From positions 1 to 14,938 of the forward strand of contig JACMMA010000844.1 in NCBI GenBank assembly GCA_014379275.1: DNA of 14,938 nucleotides, in the 5' to 3' direction. Below, one piece after another: positions 7,452 through 14,798 of this stretch. The position numbers and the translations under genes were made by a program. The stretch comes from Armatimonadota bacterium (lineage in GTDB: Bacteria > Armatimonadota > Armatimonadia > Armatimonadales > Armatimonadaceae). The notes beneath the pieces were generated by a model, which worked only from the letters and a program-made list of their open reading frames with translations, was not told the origin of the DNA and searched no databases. The first letter of the stretch is position 1. Every line of letters begins with the position of its first letter.

Positions 7452-8201
7452 TTGGAGATCGTACGACAACCTGTGCCTGGACAAGCGACAACCGAGGTAA
7501 CTTTAAGCCCCGACAGTTCGGGCGAGAAGGTTCCTATCCCCACTTTAGAGCGGCTAACGACGTATCTGCGATCTCTCGTTGAAATGCGTGCGACGGCGAT
7601 TGAGACCGTTTCGTCCGCGGAGATCGAGCGGAGCACCGGGATCAACGCCGCGCAGTTTCGTAAAGACCTTTCCTACTTCGGAGAGTTCGGCAAGCCCGGG
7701 GTCGGTTACAGCGTCACCGAACTCGAAAACCGCATATCCCGCATCCTCAAAATACACGAACTCCAGCCGATCCTGCTTATCGGGGCAGGCAATCTGGGGG
7801 CGGCATTGGTCGGATACCCGGGGCTCGAAGAACATAAATTTCATATCGTCGCCGCGTTCGATAACTCCCCCACCAAAATCGGCAGACGCATCGGCAGTGG
7901 CATGGAAGTTTTGGATTTCGCGCGACTGGGCGAAATCAACGCCGGTGTTGCGGCGCGGATGGCGATCCTCGCCGTGCCGCAAAACGCCGCCCAGTCTGTC
8001 GCCGACGTCGCCATCGCGCACGGGGTGCGGGCTATCCTGAACTTCGCGCCGGTCCTTTTGCGGGTTCCCCGCCACGTGATCGTGCGCAATGTTTCGTTTT
8101 TGCAGGAACTCGCCGTACTGTCATACCATCTTTCGGAAAGCGGCGGGAACGGGACTTCCGCCAGCGGCGCCGACAAAAGAAATGAGGAGAACCGGAAATG
8201 A
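7452..8201 (+). CDS. rex: Redox-sensing transcriptional repressor Rex
   Basis: A dimeric repressor that senses the NADH/NAD+ ratio and controls fermentation and respiration genes. Two domains are visible in 249 residues: an N-terminal winged helix (about 27-88: IPTLERLTTYLRSL, SSAEIERSTGINAAQFRKDL and the signature SYFGEFGKPGVGY) and a Rossmann domain with GAGNLGAAL (111-119), then AAFDNSP where the nucleotide ribose is contacted. The C-terminal helix (LQELAVLSYHLSE) is the domain-swapped helix of the family. The start is uncertain: TTG 7452 has GGAGA only 2 nt upstream, and GTG 7473 is also possible; either gives a longer N-terminus than usual. The stop overlaps the next ATG by 4 nt. Confidence 0.95.
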   Translation: MEIVRQPVPGQATTEVTLSPDSSGEKVPIPTLERLTTYLRSLVEMRATAIETVSSAEIERSTGINAAQFRKDLSYFGEFGKPGVGYSVTELENRISRILKIHELQPILLIGAGNLGAALVGYPGLEEHKFHIVAAFDNSPTKIGRRIGSGMEVLDFARLGEINAGVAARMAILAVPQNAAQSVADVAIAHGVRAILNFAPVLLRVPRHVIVRNVSFLQELAVLSYHLSESGGNGTSASGADKRNEENRK

Positions 8202-8950
8202 CGGATGTGGCTTCGGGAACCGCGAATATCTGGTGGCTTGGTCAGGGCAGCTTCGTCTTCGAAGGCATTCACAGCGGTCCCCTTGTTGTAGACCCGTATC
8301 TTTCGAACTCGGTCGGCGATACCGGCGGCCCCCGACGGCTGTTTCCGGTGCCCGTCGCGCCGGGGGATCTGCGCGTTTCGGCAATCTGGCTGACGCACGA
8401 CCACATCGACCACACCGACCCGCACACGTTGCCCGCGCTGGTCGCCGCTAACCCGGACGCACCCATTTTCGCCACGCCGGAGTCCGTCGCGCACCTGGCG
8501 AAGCTCGGCATCGAAGGGGCGAGCGTGCATCCCATCGAAAGAAATACCCGCTACGATCTGCCGGGCGTGACGGTACATACGACTCACGCGGAGCACACGC
8601 CGGATTCGGTCGGATTGGTGTTCGTCTTCGAGCAGGGACCGACGCTCTATCACACGGCGGACACCGAGTACTTTGAGTCCATCGCGGACGCCAAAAGATT
8701 CACGCCGGATCTGCTGTCTATCTGCATCAACGGTCGCTGGGGCAACATGAATATCGCCGACGCCGTGCGGGTGACGAAGGCCATCGCGCCGCGCTATGTG
8801 TTGCCGATGCATTGGGGACTGTTTGCCGAAAACACCGCAGACCCCCAGGAATTCGTACGCGAGTTACAGGCTTCGGGGAGCGTGGCCGAGCCGGTGTTGC
8901 TCCCGGCGAACGGTCTCGCACGGTATACCGTTTCCCGACCGGTGGCGTAA
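8198..8950 (+). CDS. UlaG-like metallo-beta-lactamase-fold hydrolase
   Basis: A 250-residue cytoplasmic protein of the UlaG/L-ascorbate-6-phosphate lactonase branch of the metallo-beta-lactamase fold. Visible motifs: WLGQGSFVFEG (13-23), VDPYLSNSV (31-39), the metal-binding THDHIDH (66-72), His130 and His133 (THAEH), Asp155 (YHTADTEYF), NGRWGNM (178-184) and His205 (LPMHWGLFAEN). All likely metal ligands are present, so it should be active. The true substrate cannot be read from the sequence; the ascorbate pathway genes that accompany real ulaG are absent. Its ATG overlaps the rex stop (ATGA), implying co-transcription and coupling, and AGGAG lies just upstream. Confidence 0.88.
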   Translation: MTDVASGTANIWWLGQGSFVFEGIHSGPLVVDPYLSNSVGDTGGPRRLFPVPVAPGDLRVSAIWLTHDHIDHTDPHTLPALVAANPDAPIFATPESVAHLAKLGIEGASVHPIERNTRYDLPGVTVHTTHAEHTPDSVGLVFVFEQGPTLYHTADTEYFESIADAKRFTPDLLSICINGRWGNMNIADAVRVTKAIAPRYVLPMHWGLFAENTADPQEFVRELQASGSVAEPVLLPANGLARYTVSRPVA

Positions 8951-8974
8951 GACAAGTCTGTACAGGTCGTGCCA

Positions 8975-9847
8975 ATGCCCAACATTCAACGATTTGCGCC
9001 ACTTCTCATCTTGCTTATTCTCGCCCCGCTCGCAGTGTGGGCGGGGGTATTTTTGCGACGTCCGCAGGAAAGCACCCAGGAGCAGACGCGGCTCAGTGTG
9101 ACTGTGATCAACGTCGGGCAGGGAGAAGCGACCTTGATCCGCACTCCCGGCGGGGGGACGATCCTGATCGGCGCGGGACCCACCGAAACCGGCGCCGATG
9201 TGGTTGCCGCGTTGGAAAACGCCGGCGTTCAGCAAATCGACCTGCTCATTCTGCCGTATCCGTTCGCCGAAGCGAGCGGCGGGGTGCCGGAATTGTACGA
9301 GTCATTTGAAATCAAGACGACTCTGGAGCCGGGGGGCGGAAGGATCAACGCGTACATCACCCCCGAACTGCTCCGCGCTACCGAGCTACAGACCGTCGGT
9401 GCCAGCTCAAGATATACCCTGGACGAAGGGCGTGTGACGGTCTCGATTCTCGCGCCCGAAGCGGTAAACAGGAGCAATCTTGCCCCGGATGATTCCCTCG
9501 TCGTCGCATTAGGATATGGTCAAACGCGCTTCCTTTTCGCGGGCGGCATCGGCGCGAAGGGGGAGCGTGCTTTACTCGCACAAACCCCGAACCTGGGTGC
9601 AAACTGGCTTCGTGTCGCCCGATCCGGTTCCGCGGAATCTTCTTCGCTCGAGTTTTTACGCCTCGTCCGCCCGGAGTTCGTTGCGATCAGTGTCGGACCG
9701 AATGGCGACGGGTTCCCTGCCCCTGCCACAATCGGGCGGTTGCAAGCGACCGGGGCGAAAATATTTCGCACCGACGAAAATGGCGGACAAAATATTACTT
9801 TCTGGAGTGACGGGCGCGAAGTGATGCAGGGAAGCGGCGAGCCTTAA
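8975..9847 (+). CDS. Membrane-anchored ComEC-like MBL-fold protein lacking metal ligands
   Basis: Residues about 8-26 form one transmembrane or signal-anchor helix, so the rest is probably outside the cytoplasmic membrane. The body resembles the C-terminal metallo-beta-lactamase domain of ComEC/Rec2: SVTVINVGQGEATLIRTPGG (41-60), TILIGAGP (62-69), IDLLILPYPF (88-97), and later DDSLVVALGYGQTRFLFAGG. The catalytic positions are changed. The usual DAG is GAG, the HxHxDH motif reads PYPFAEA, and the later Asp of LxGD is Gly. Hydrolase activity is therefore unlikely; a structural or ligand-binding role is inferred. ATG 8975 has CAGG 8 nt upstream; a GTG two codons earlier is possible. It follows the intact UlaG-like gene by 24 nt. 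It is 290 residues, with no ComEC membrane channel part. Confidence 0.8.
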   Translation: MPNIQRFAPLLILLILAPLAVWAGVFLRRPQESTQEQTRLSVTVINVGQGEATLIRTPGGGTILIGAGPTETGADVVAALENAGVQQIDLLILPYPFAEASGGVPELYESFEIKTTLEPGGGRINAYITPELLRATELQTVGASSRYTLDEGRVTVSILAPEAVNRSNLAPDDSLVVALGYGQTRFLFAGGIGAKGERALLAQTPNLGANWLRVARSGSAESSSLEFLRLVRPEFVAISVGPNGDGFPAPATIGRLQATGAKIFRTDENGGQNITFWSDGREVMQGSGEP

Positions 9848-9862
9848 ACGAACAATCTTTCT

Positions 9863-11065
9863 ATGAACAACGAATCACTGCGGATTTTGACTCCTGCCGA
9901 CAAGCCCGTCTACATGCGCCTGATGGCGCAAGCCTTTGAGCGCGGGAAGGTGCAGAAAGACACCGTCTACGACGAAAACTTCGGCTCCGAGACCGCCGGT
10001 ATCTGGAAAAACGACCAATTACAGGCGGCAGTGACCGTGCGACCGTTCGCGGTGCGTTGGCGCAACGCGGCATCCGGCACCCTGTCCATGGGTGGTGTCG
10101 CGGGCGTCGCCACCGGCATCGAGGCGCGCGGGCGTGGCTACGTAGACCGACTCCTGCGTGATTCCCTGGTGCGAATGCGCGACGCCGGTCAGGTCGTGAG
10201 CGCCCTTTACCCCTTCGCATGGGCATTCTACCGCAAGTTCGGCTGGGAGTGGGTGGGGGAGAAGCGCTCCGTTACTCTCCCCCTCCGCGAGATAAAAGCG
10301 ACCCCCGAAGGACGATTCGTCCGCGAAGTACCGAGCGAAACCGCCCGGGAAATGCTCGCTCCGGTGTACGACCGATACTGCGCCCGCTATAACGGCGCCT
10401 TTTCGGCAGAATCGCACCAATGGTCCGATAAACTGAGCCATAACGAGGACCGAACGACGTTCGTGTATGCCTACTTCCCCGACGGCGGTACGGAGCCGAC
10501 CGCGTATCTCCTCTGGCGGTACGACAGCGGCTCCGATGCCGGCGAGATCCGCGAGTTTATCGCGTATACGCCCGACGGCTATCGCGCCCTGTTCGGTTTA
10601 CTCCACTATCTCGGGACACAGTGTAAAACCGCACGGGTGGTCGTCCCTGCGGACCCGCCTTTTTGGTTGCAGCTGCACAGCTGGGAGGTGAAGACCTGCA
10701 TTGAGCCCGTTTTTCAGGCACGTGTGGTGGATGTTTGCGCGGCGATGGGGCAACTCGTTTCACCCGACGGTTTCCCGGACGGAGCCAGCGTGACGGTTCA
10801 GGTCGAGGACGGCGCCGCACCGTGGAATCAGGGCACGTTCAGAATCACGACGGAAAGCGGCAGGATTCGATGTTCGCCCGAATCGGAAAACAAAGCGGCG
10901 GATGCGACGCTCGACATTCAAGCATTCTCGCAAGCCTTCTGGGGGGCACCGTCGCTACCCATGCTTCGCGAGGCGGGGCGGATTGAGGTACGTGATGAGG
11001 CGGGGTATGAAAACCTTTGTCGGCTTCTCCCCGCCGCTCCGATCTTCACGATGGACTTCTTCTAA
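9863..11065 (+). CDS. eis: Eis-type GNAT N-acetyltransferase
   Basis: A 400-residue member of the Eis family, which uses acetyl-CoA to acetylate amines (aminoglycosides and protein lysines in mycobacteria). Order of parts: an N-terminal GNAT domain with the acetyl-CoA loop GVATGIEARGRGYVDRLL (81-98) and SALYPFAWAFYRKFGW (113-128) carrying the conserved Tyr; a second GNAT-like domain (about 160-290); and an SCP2-like C-terminal domain (about 300-400). It ends in DFF, and in Eis the C-terminal Phe carboxylate acts as catalytic base, so the exact end suggests a functional enzyme. Length matches the family (about 400). It starts 15 nt after the previous stop, is last in the rightward gene run, and is followed by a terminator. 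Its natural substrate is unknown. Confidence 0.88.
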   Translation: MNNESLRILTPADKPVYMRLMAQAFERGKVQKDTVYDENFGSETAGIWKNDQLQAAVTVRPFAVRWRNAASGTLSMGGVAGVATGIEARGRGYVDRLLRDSLVRMRDAGQVVSALYPFAWAFYRKFGWEWVGEKRSVTLPLREIKATPEGRFVREVPSETAREMLAPVYDRYCARYNGAFSAESHQWSDKLSHNEDRTTFVYAYFPDGGTEPTAYLLWRYDSGSDAGEIREFIAYTPDGYRALFGLLHYLGTQCKTARVVVPADPPFWLQLHSWEVKTCIEPVFQARVVDVCAAMGQLVSPDGFPDGASVTVQVEDGAAPWNQGTFRITTESGRIRCSPESENKAADATLDIQAFSQAFWGAPSLPMLREAGRIEVRDEAGYENLCRLLPAAPIFTMDFF

Positions 11066-11066
11066 A

Positions 11067-11107
11067 AGCAAAAACCCCGCCCGCAGAATCGGGGGCGGGG
11101 TTTCTGC
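11067..11107. terminator. Bidirectional terminator between eis and lexA
   Basis: An 11-bp perfect stem (11072-11082 with 11093-11103; AAACCCCGCCC paired with GGGCGGGGTTT) closes a 10-nt loop between two convergent genes. Reading rightward the tail is TTTCTGCTTT; reading leftward it is TTTTTGCTTTT. It can serve eis and lexA alike. Confidence 0.9.
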
Positions 11108-11117
11108 TTTGCCTGAT

Positions 11118-11801
11118 TCAGTTGTACTGGCGCATCGTCAGAACGACCTTGCCCATGATCTGTGCGTCTTTGGTGATGATCGGACGCAGGTGCGGGTTCT
11201 CGGGTTGCAAGCGAATGCCGTTCTCACCCGCCGTGTAGAACGTCTTCACCGTCGCGTCCTCACCGCCGAGCAACGCGACGACGATCTCGCCGTTCACCGC
11301 GGTTTCCTGTTTGCGGACCACGACGATATCGCCGTCGAAAATGCCGGCGTTGATCATCGAGTCGCCTTTGACGCGCAGAGCGAAGCACTCGCAGTCCCTC
11401 GGGATCATCGTATCCGGTAGCGGAATATTATCCTCGACGTGTTCGATCGCCGAAATACCCATACCCGCCGAAACTTTACCCACGAGCGGAACGGTCACGG
11501 TGCGACGCCTCGCCATCGGTGCGCCGTCTTGCAAAATCTCTACCGAGCGATACTTGTACGGGTCGCGCTTGATAAAGCCTTTGTGTTCCAATTGGTTCAG
11601 ATGCTTCTGCACCGAGCACGACGAGCGAAGCCCGGTCACTTTGCCTATCTCACGCACTGTGGGCGCCTGACCATCCCGGAGAAGCGCCTTGCGGATGACT
11701 TCCAAGATCTCCTGCTGTTTAGACGAGATATTCTCGCCGGTGTTGCCGCGCCGTGCCGGGGTATTCCCGCGGCCACTATTGCTTGCCCCAATGACTGCCA
11801 T
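11118..11801 (-). CDS. lexA: SOS repressor LexA
   Basis: The SOS response repressor, inactivated by RecA-stimulated self-cleavage. From ATG 11801 it is 227 residues. A winged helix spans about 25-90 (SSKQQEILEVIRKAL, PTVREIGKVTGLRSSCSVQKHLNQLEHKGFI), and the S24-type peptidase spans about 105-220. The cleavage bond is Ala112-Gly113 (KVSAGMG), with catalytic Ser148 (GDSM) and Lys186 (ATVKTFY). All the parts for autocleavage are present. The recognition helix reads SSCSVQKHL where Bacillus has SSSTVHGHL, so the operator may differ from the Bacillus box. About 24 extra residues precede the usual N-terminus. ATG 11801 has GAGG 8 nt upstream; an in-frame TTG at 11840 is less likely. The gene is divergent from the LysM gene at 12092. 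Confidence 0.97.
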   Translation of the reverse strand: MAVIGASNSGRGNTPARRGNTGENISSKQQEILEVIRKALLRDGQAPTVREIGKVTGLRSSCSVQKHLNQLEHKGFIKRDPYKYRSVEILQDGAPMARRRTVTVPLVGKVSAGMGISAIEHVEDNIPLPDTMIPRDCECFALRVKGDSMINAGIFDGDIVVVRKQETAVNGEIVVALLGGEDATVKTFYTAGENGIRLQPENPHLRPIITKDAQIMGKVVLTMRQYN

Positions 11802-11865
11802 TTGTATTGCCTCACTCCGCTTGTGGTCTCTGCCTGACAAGCACCAAAGGTGAAAAGTTGTTTAC

Positions 11866-11894
11866 AATATACCCCCGACTTGGAAAAAAGGCAA
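11866..11894 (-). promoter_or_regulatory. Promoter of lexA
   Basis: Reading leftward, TTGCCT (11894-11889) and TATATT (11871-11866) are exactly 17 nt apart. Predicted start is near 11859, with a leader of about 58 nt. The -35 is built from the first bases of motif copy 1 (11890-11905), so a protein on that copy would block RNA polymerase. Confidence 0.65.
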
Positions 11895-11905
11895 ACAAAA
11901 AGTTG
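11890..11905 (+). promoter_or_regulatory. Candidate LexA operator, copy 1
   Basis: GGCAAACAAAAAGTTG. It is identical to copy 2 except for one base, and the preceding AAA is shared as well. It covers the lexA -35. The core can be read as a short dyad AAC-N5-GTT. Confidence 0.6.
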
Positions 11906-11912
11906 CTATAAA

Positions 11913-11928
11913 GGCAAACAAATAGTTG
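11913..11928 (+). promoter_or_regulatory. Candidate LexA operator, copy 2
   Basis: GGCAAACAAATAGTTG, starting 23 bp after copy 1 in the same orientation. Its last three bases are the first three of the TTGACA -35 of the LysM gene. A weaker related stretch (GACAAACAATAGG, 11929-11941) follows directly. Confidence 0.6.
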
Positions 11929-11954
11929 ACAAACAATAGGCGAACGGCTACAAT
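11926..11954 (+). promoter_or_regulatory. Promoter of the LysM gene
   Basis: A perfect TTGACA (11926-11931), a 17-nt spacer and TACAAT (11949-11954) give the best sigma-70 promoter in the window. Predicted start is near 11961, leaving a leader of about 130 nt. A promoter this strong would suit a gene that is tightly repressed until induced. Confidence 0.8.
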
Positions 11955-11963
11955 AGCGTCAGT

Positions 11964-11979
11964 GAACTTATTGTTTGCC
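11964..11979 (-). promoter_or_regulatory. Candidate LexA operator, copy 3
   Basis: Read leftward it is GGCAAACAATAAGTTC, matching copy 2 at 13 of 16 positions in inverted orientation. It lies just downstream of the predicted start site of the LysM transcript, a classic repressor position. Confidence 0.55.
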
Positions 11980-12091
11980 TCGATGCGAAAATTTACTTAA
12001 TCTGTCTGTTCCGGTTTACCCCGGTGGAGCGCAGTGGGTAAGTACAAAAAGACGACATGGTGCCGATTCGGCAATGCAGGGAGGATGATAA

Positions 12092-12520
12092 ATGGCTATT
12101 GTAATGAGTAACGGCGACGGGACCTTCCGGGCGCAGACTGAGGAACAGAAACGGGCTTGGACCCTTTCTAAACGCCGCTGTTTGCAACTTGTGGCTGCGG
12201 GGCAGGGCACGGCGGCAGTTGTTGCGATGTTCGCGATCGGAATGACCGCATGGACAGGGATCCGTTCGGTCACCAAACAATCAGACAATGTCGTGATGAA
12301 CCCGGTTGTGCCGATGAGTGTTGGTCAAGGCGAAACGCTCTGGACTCTCGCGAGGCGATACGGCAACCCGTCGGCGTCGCAACTGGATCGCGTGGACACC
12401 TTGGCTCAGGCAAACGGATTGTCGGCGAGCGCGATGTTGCACCCGGGACAGCGGTTGGTGATTCCAGTTGAAAATCCGCGCGAAGCGGCGCTGCTTCAAA
12501 CGACTCTCGCGAAGCGCTGA
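12092..12520 (+). CDS. YneA-like LysM protein, probable SOS division inhibitor
   Basis: A 142-residue protein with a cytoplasmic N-terminus (1-30), one transmembrane helix (about 31-52, LQLVAAGQGTAAVVAMFAIG) and a C-terminal LysM domain (about 75-125: SVGQGETLWTLARRYG, LAQANGL, LHPGQRLVIP). LysM binds peptidoglycan, so the domain should lie outside the inner membrane. The layout (short, one TM, one LysM, divergent from lexA) is that of Bacillus YneA, which delays cell division during the SOS response. The function here is inferred from context and architecture; other LysM anchor proteins are possible. ATG 12092 has AGGGAGG (12078-12084) 7 nt upstream. Its stop is 1 nt from the stop of the convergent ABC gene, with no terminator between. 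Confidence 0.8.
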   Translation: MAIVMSNGDGTFRAQTEEQKRAWTLSKRRCLQLVAAGQGTAAVVAMFAIGMTAWTGIRSVTKQSDNVVMNPVVPMSVGQGETLWTLARRYGNPSASQLDRVDTLAQANGLSASAMLHPGQRLVIPVENPREAALLQTTLAKR

Positions 12521-12521
12521 T

Positions 12522-13514
12522 CTAATCGAGCGCCCAGACGGGCAAATCCAGTGCGAAATGACACGCGGAGCGGTGCGGCGAAAAGCCTGCACCCTCCGCG
12601 TTTTCTATCGGCACATACGGCGGGTCCGCGTCGGCACAGATTTCCTGGGCGAACGGACAGCGTGTACGAAATCGGCACCCACTCGGCAAGTTCACCGGCG
12701 ACGGCGGGTCTCCTTCGAGCGGGGCGCGCTCCCGCCGCCGCGCGGGGTTCGGTCTGGGCGCGGCGGCGAACAGGGAGCGTGTATAGGGATGGCGCGGATT
12801 CCGGTACAGTTCGTGCGCCTCCGCTATTTCCACGATGCGCCCCAAGTACATGACGGCAACGCGGTGCGCGACATGTCGGATTAGCGACAGATCATGGCCG
12901 ACGAACAGGTAGCCGATGCCGCGCTCTTTTTGCAAATCCATGAGAAGATTCACTACCTGCGCCCGAACCGAGATGTCCAGAGCGGAAACCGGCTCATCCA
13001 GGACGATGAGCGACGGATCGAGTGCCAGTGCGCGGGCGATTCCGATCCGTTGACGCTGTCCCCCGGAAAACTCATGCGGGAAACGTGTCGCAACCGCCGG
13101 GTTCAAACCGACGTCGGAAAGTAGCTCCCCGACCCTTTTATCACGTTCGGCTCTCGTCTTATGGGTGCGGTGGATCTCCAAAGGCTCGCCGACGATCTCC
13201 CCGACAGATAAACGGGGGGACAAGGAGGCGAACGGGTCCTGGAATACCATCTGCATGTGCTTACGCAGGTCGCGTAACTCGGCGTCCCGAACCGCGAACA
13301 GATTTTTCCCGTCGAAGTTCACTCTGCCGGATGTTGCCGGAACTAATCGGAGCACGGCACGGGCGGTCGTGGATTTGCCACAACCCGACTCGCCGACTAA
13401 CCCGAGGGTTTGCCCCGCCGCGATTGAGAACGAGACACCGTCCACCGCACGTACCGTCTGCCCGCCGCCGAGTGGGAAATGTACATGAAGATCTTCTACC
13501 GAAAGCAGGCTCAT
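12522..13514 (-). CDS. dppF: Dipeptide/oligopeptide ABC transporter ATPase, DppF/OppF type
   Basis: The second ATPase subunit of a peptide-type importer; it works as a heterodimer with the DppD-type subunit on the inner face of the membrane. In 330 residues it has Walker A GESGCGKST (41-49), Q-loop FQDP (91-94), signature SGGQRQR (150-156), Walker B LIVLDEP (169-175) and the H-loop His207 (VGHDLS). The C-terminal oligo/dipeptide domain has four Cys (GCRFRTRCPFAQEIC, then SACHF), like those holding an iron-sulphur cluster in related OppD/DppD proteins. Its ATG overlaps the dppD stop by 4 nt (ATGA), so the two are coupled. Permeases and binding protein are not in the window; substrates of this family also include nickel and sugars. 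Confidence 0.92.
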   Translation of the reverse strand: MSLLSVEDLHVHFPLGGGQTVRAVDGVSFSIAAGQTLGLVGESGCGKSTTARAVLRLVPATSGRVNFDGKNLFAVRDAELRDLRKHMQMVFQDPFASLSPRLSVGEIVGEPLEIHRTHKTRAERDKRVGELLSDVGLNPAVATRFPHEFSGGQRQRIGIARALALDPSLIVLDEPVSALDISVRAQVVNLLMDLQKERGIGYLFVGHDLSLIRHVAHRVAVMYLGRIVEIAEAHELYRNPRHPYTRSLFAAAPRPNPARRRERAPLEGDPPSPVNLPSGCRFRTRCPFAQEICADADPPYVPIENAEGAGFSPHRSACHFALDLPVWALD

Positions 13515-14539
13515 TGTCGTACCTCATCTGTTACTCTCAGGTGGCAGCGGACGATATGACCCGGCGCGAGTGTCACGGTGGGAAGAGGCTGTTCGCACAA
13601 CCCCGGAACCGCTTCCGGACAACGCGGGCGGAACGGACATCCGGCAATCGCCGAAGCGTTCGCCGGGGGCTGGCCTTTGATGTAAGGAAGTCGTGTCGCC
13701 CCTTCGGGGATAGATTCCGGAAGTGAGGCGAGAAGTCCCTGTGTGTAGGGGTGTGACGGACGGGCGAACAGCGTGTGGGCGTCGGTCGTTTCCATGACCT
13801 GTCCTGCGTATAAAACAATGACCCGGTCACAGGTCTCCGCAACGACGCCGAGATCGTGCGTGATTAGCAGGACTGCCATCCCTTCCTCGGTGCGAAGTTT
13901 GTTGATCAGGGAAAGGATCTGCGCCTGCACGGTCACATCGAGTGCGGTCGTCGGTTCGTCGGCGAGGAGCAAGGCCGGGCGGCAGGCGAGAGCCATCGCG
14001 ATCATGACGCGCTGGCGCATCCCGCCCGACAATTCGTGCGGGTACTGCGCGGCACGGCGCTCCGGAGACGGGATCTGGACACGACGCAGAGCGTCAACCG
14101 CTTCGGCGAAGGCACCTTTTTTGTCCCGGATGTCGCGGTGCAGTCGAACTGCCTCCGCTATTTGTTCCCCGACCGTGAACACCGGGTTCAAACTTGTCAT
14201 CGGGTCTTGAAAGATCATTGCCGCCACACCGCCGCGCATGTGTTGCTTCTGTTTCTCGGTCAGGGAGAGAACGTCGGTCCCATCCAGAATGATCTTGCCC
14301 TGCACGACACGTCCCGGTTCGGGAATCAATCCGAGCACGGAAAGCGCGGTCATGGATTTTCCTGACCCAGACTCACCAACGACGCCAACAACTTCGCCGC
14401 GGCGGACGGAGAGCGAAACGCCGTCTGTGACGCGGTCCATGGCACCTTTCGTGCCGGGGAAGGCGATCGAGACGTTTTCCAGCGAAAGGAGGGGCTTGCT
14501 ATCAGGTTCGGAAACGAAGGAGGGGGCGGCGACGGACAT
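13511..14539 (-). CDS. dppD: Dipeptide/oligopeptide ABC transporter ATPase, DppD/OppD type
   Basis: The partner ATPase of the downstream DppF-type subunit. In 342 residues it shows Walker A GESGSGKS (55-62), Q-loop FQDP (110-113), signature LSGGMRQR (170-177), Walker B LLLADEP (190-196), an H-loop ITHDLG, and a C-terminal domain with [16 protein letters not shown] plus a later Cys, the pattern linked to an iron-sulphur cluster in relatives. A TATAAT with TGG before it lies 8 nt upstream of the ATG and there is no ribosome-binding site, so the transcript is probably leaderless. The first 24 codons and the upstream region occur again in inverted orientation at the right end of the window. Confidence 0.93.
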   Translation of the reverse strand: MSVAAPSFVSEPDSKPLLSLENVSIAFPGTKGAMDRVTDGVSLSVRRGEVVGVVGESGSGKSMTALSVLGLIPEPGRVVQGKIILDGTDVLSLTEKQKQHMRGGVAAMIFQDPMTSLNPVFTVGEQIAEAVRLHRDIRDKKGAFAEAVDALRRVQIPSPERRAAQYPHELSGGMRQRVMIAMALACRPALLLADEPTTALDVTVQAQILSLINKLRTEEGMAVLLITHDLGVVAETCDRVIVLYAGQVMETTDAHTLFARPSHPYTQGLLASLPESIPEGATRLPYIKGQPPANASAIAGCPFRPRCPEAVPGLCEQPLPTVTLAPGHIVRCHLRVTDEVRQ

Positions 14540-14547
14540 TGAGGAAA

Positions 14548-14556
14548 ATTATACCA
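14548..14556 (-). promoter_or_regulatory. Extended -10 promoter of dppD (left copy)
   Basis: Reading leftward, TGGTATAAT is a TG-N-TATAAT extended -10. Eight nt separate it from the ATG at 14539, so the start site falls at about the A of ATG. No -35 match and no Shine-Dalgarno sequence is seen. Confidence 0.65.
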
Positions 14557-14595
14557 TGGTTGTTATAGGTTTTCTTTTGTCCTACGCGGACGGCG

Positions 14596-14610
14596 CCAAC
14601 GCATCGTTGG
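14596..14610. promoter_or_regulatory. Palindromic operator candidate, left arm
   Basis: CCAACG-CAT-CGTTGG, a perfect 6-bp dyad with a 3-nt centre, about 43 bp upstream of the dppD -10. The same dyad with a different centre occurs at the matching place in the right arm. Confidence 0.45.
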
Positions 14611-14674
14611 ATCGGTTTCACCTGCGGTGCTGTTTCTACGATAGGCTTTGCACAAGTCGTGTTAGCCCTTGCTG

Positions 14675-14747
14675 TTTTCCCTCGAATCCGCCGGCTCCGG
14701 TTTTACACGGAGTGTGTAAAACCGGAGCCGGCGCATTCGAGGGAAAG
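14675..14747. repeat. Central 34-bp hairpin of the inverted repeat
   Basis: The stem 14675-14708 pairs with 14714-14747 with one mismatch (C14689 opposite C14733), closing the loop GGAGT. It sits midway between the two divergent dppD starts. It is followed by no T-run on either strand, so it is not an obvious terminator. It could extrude as a cruciform or simply mark the junction of the duplication. Confidence 0.8.
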
Positions 14748-14798
14748 GACCGACACACAACCACCAAGCAGAAACACAGCACCGCAGGTGAAACCGAT

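Noticed and set aside
7841..8812. A 323-codon frame on the - strand across rex and the UlaG-like gene
   Set aside because: It is antisense to two clearly recognised genes and shows no domain of its own; it is a codon-bias shadow.
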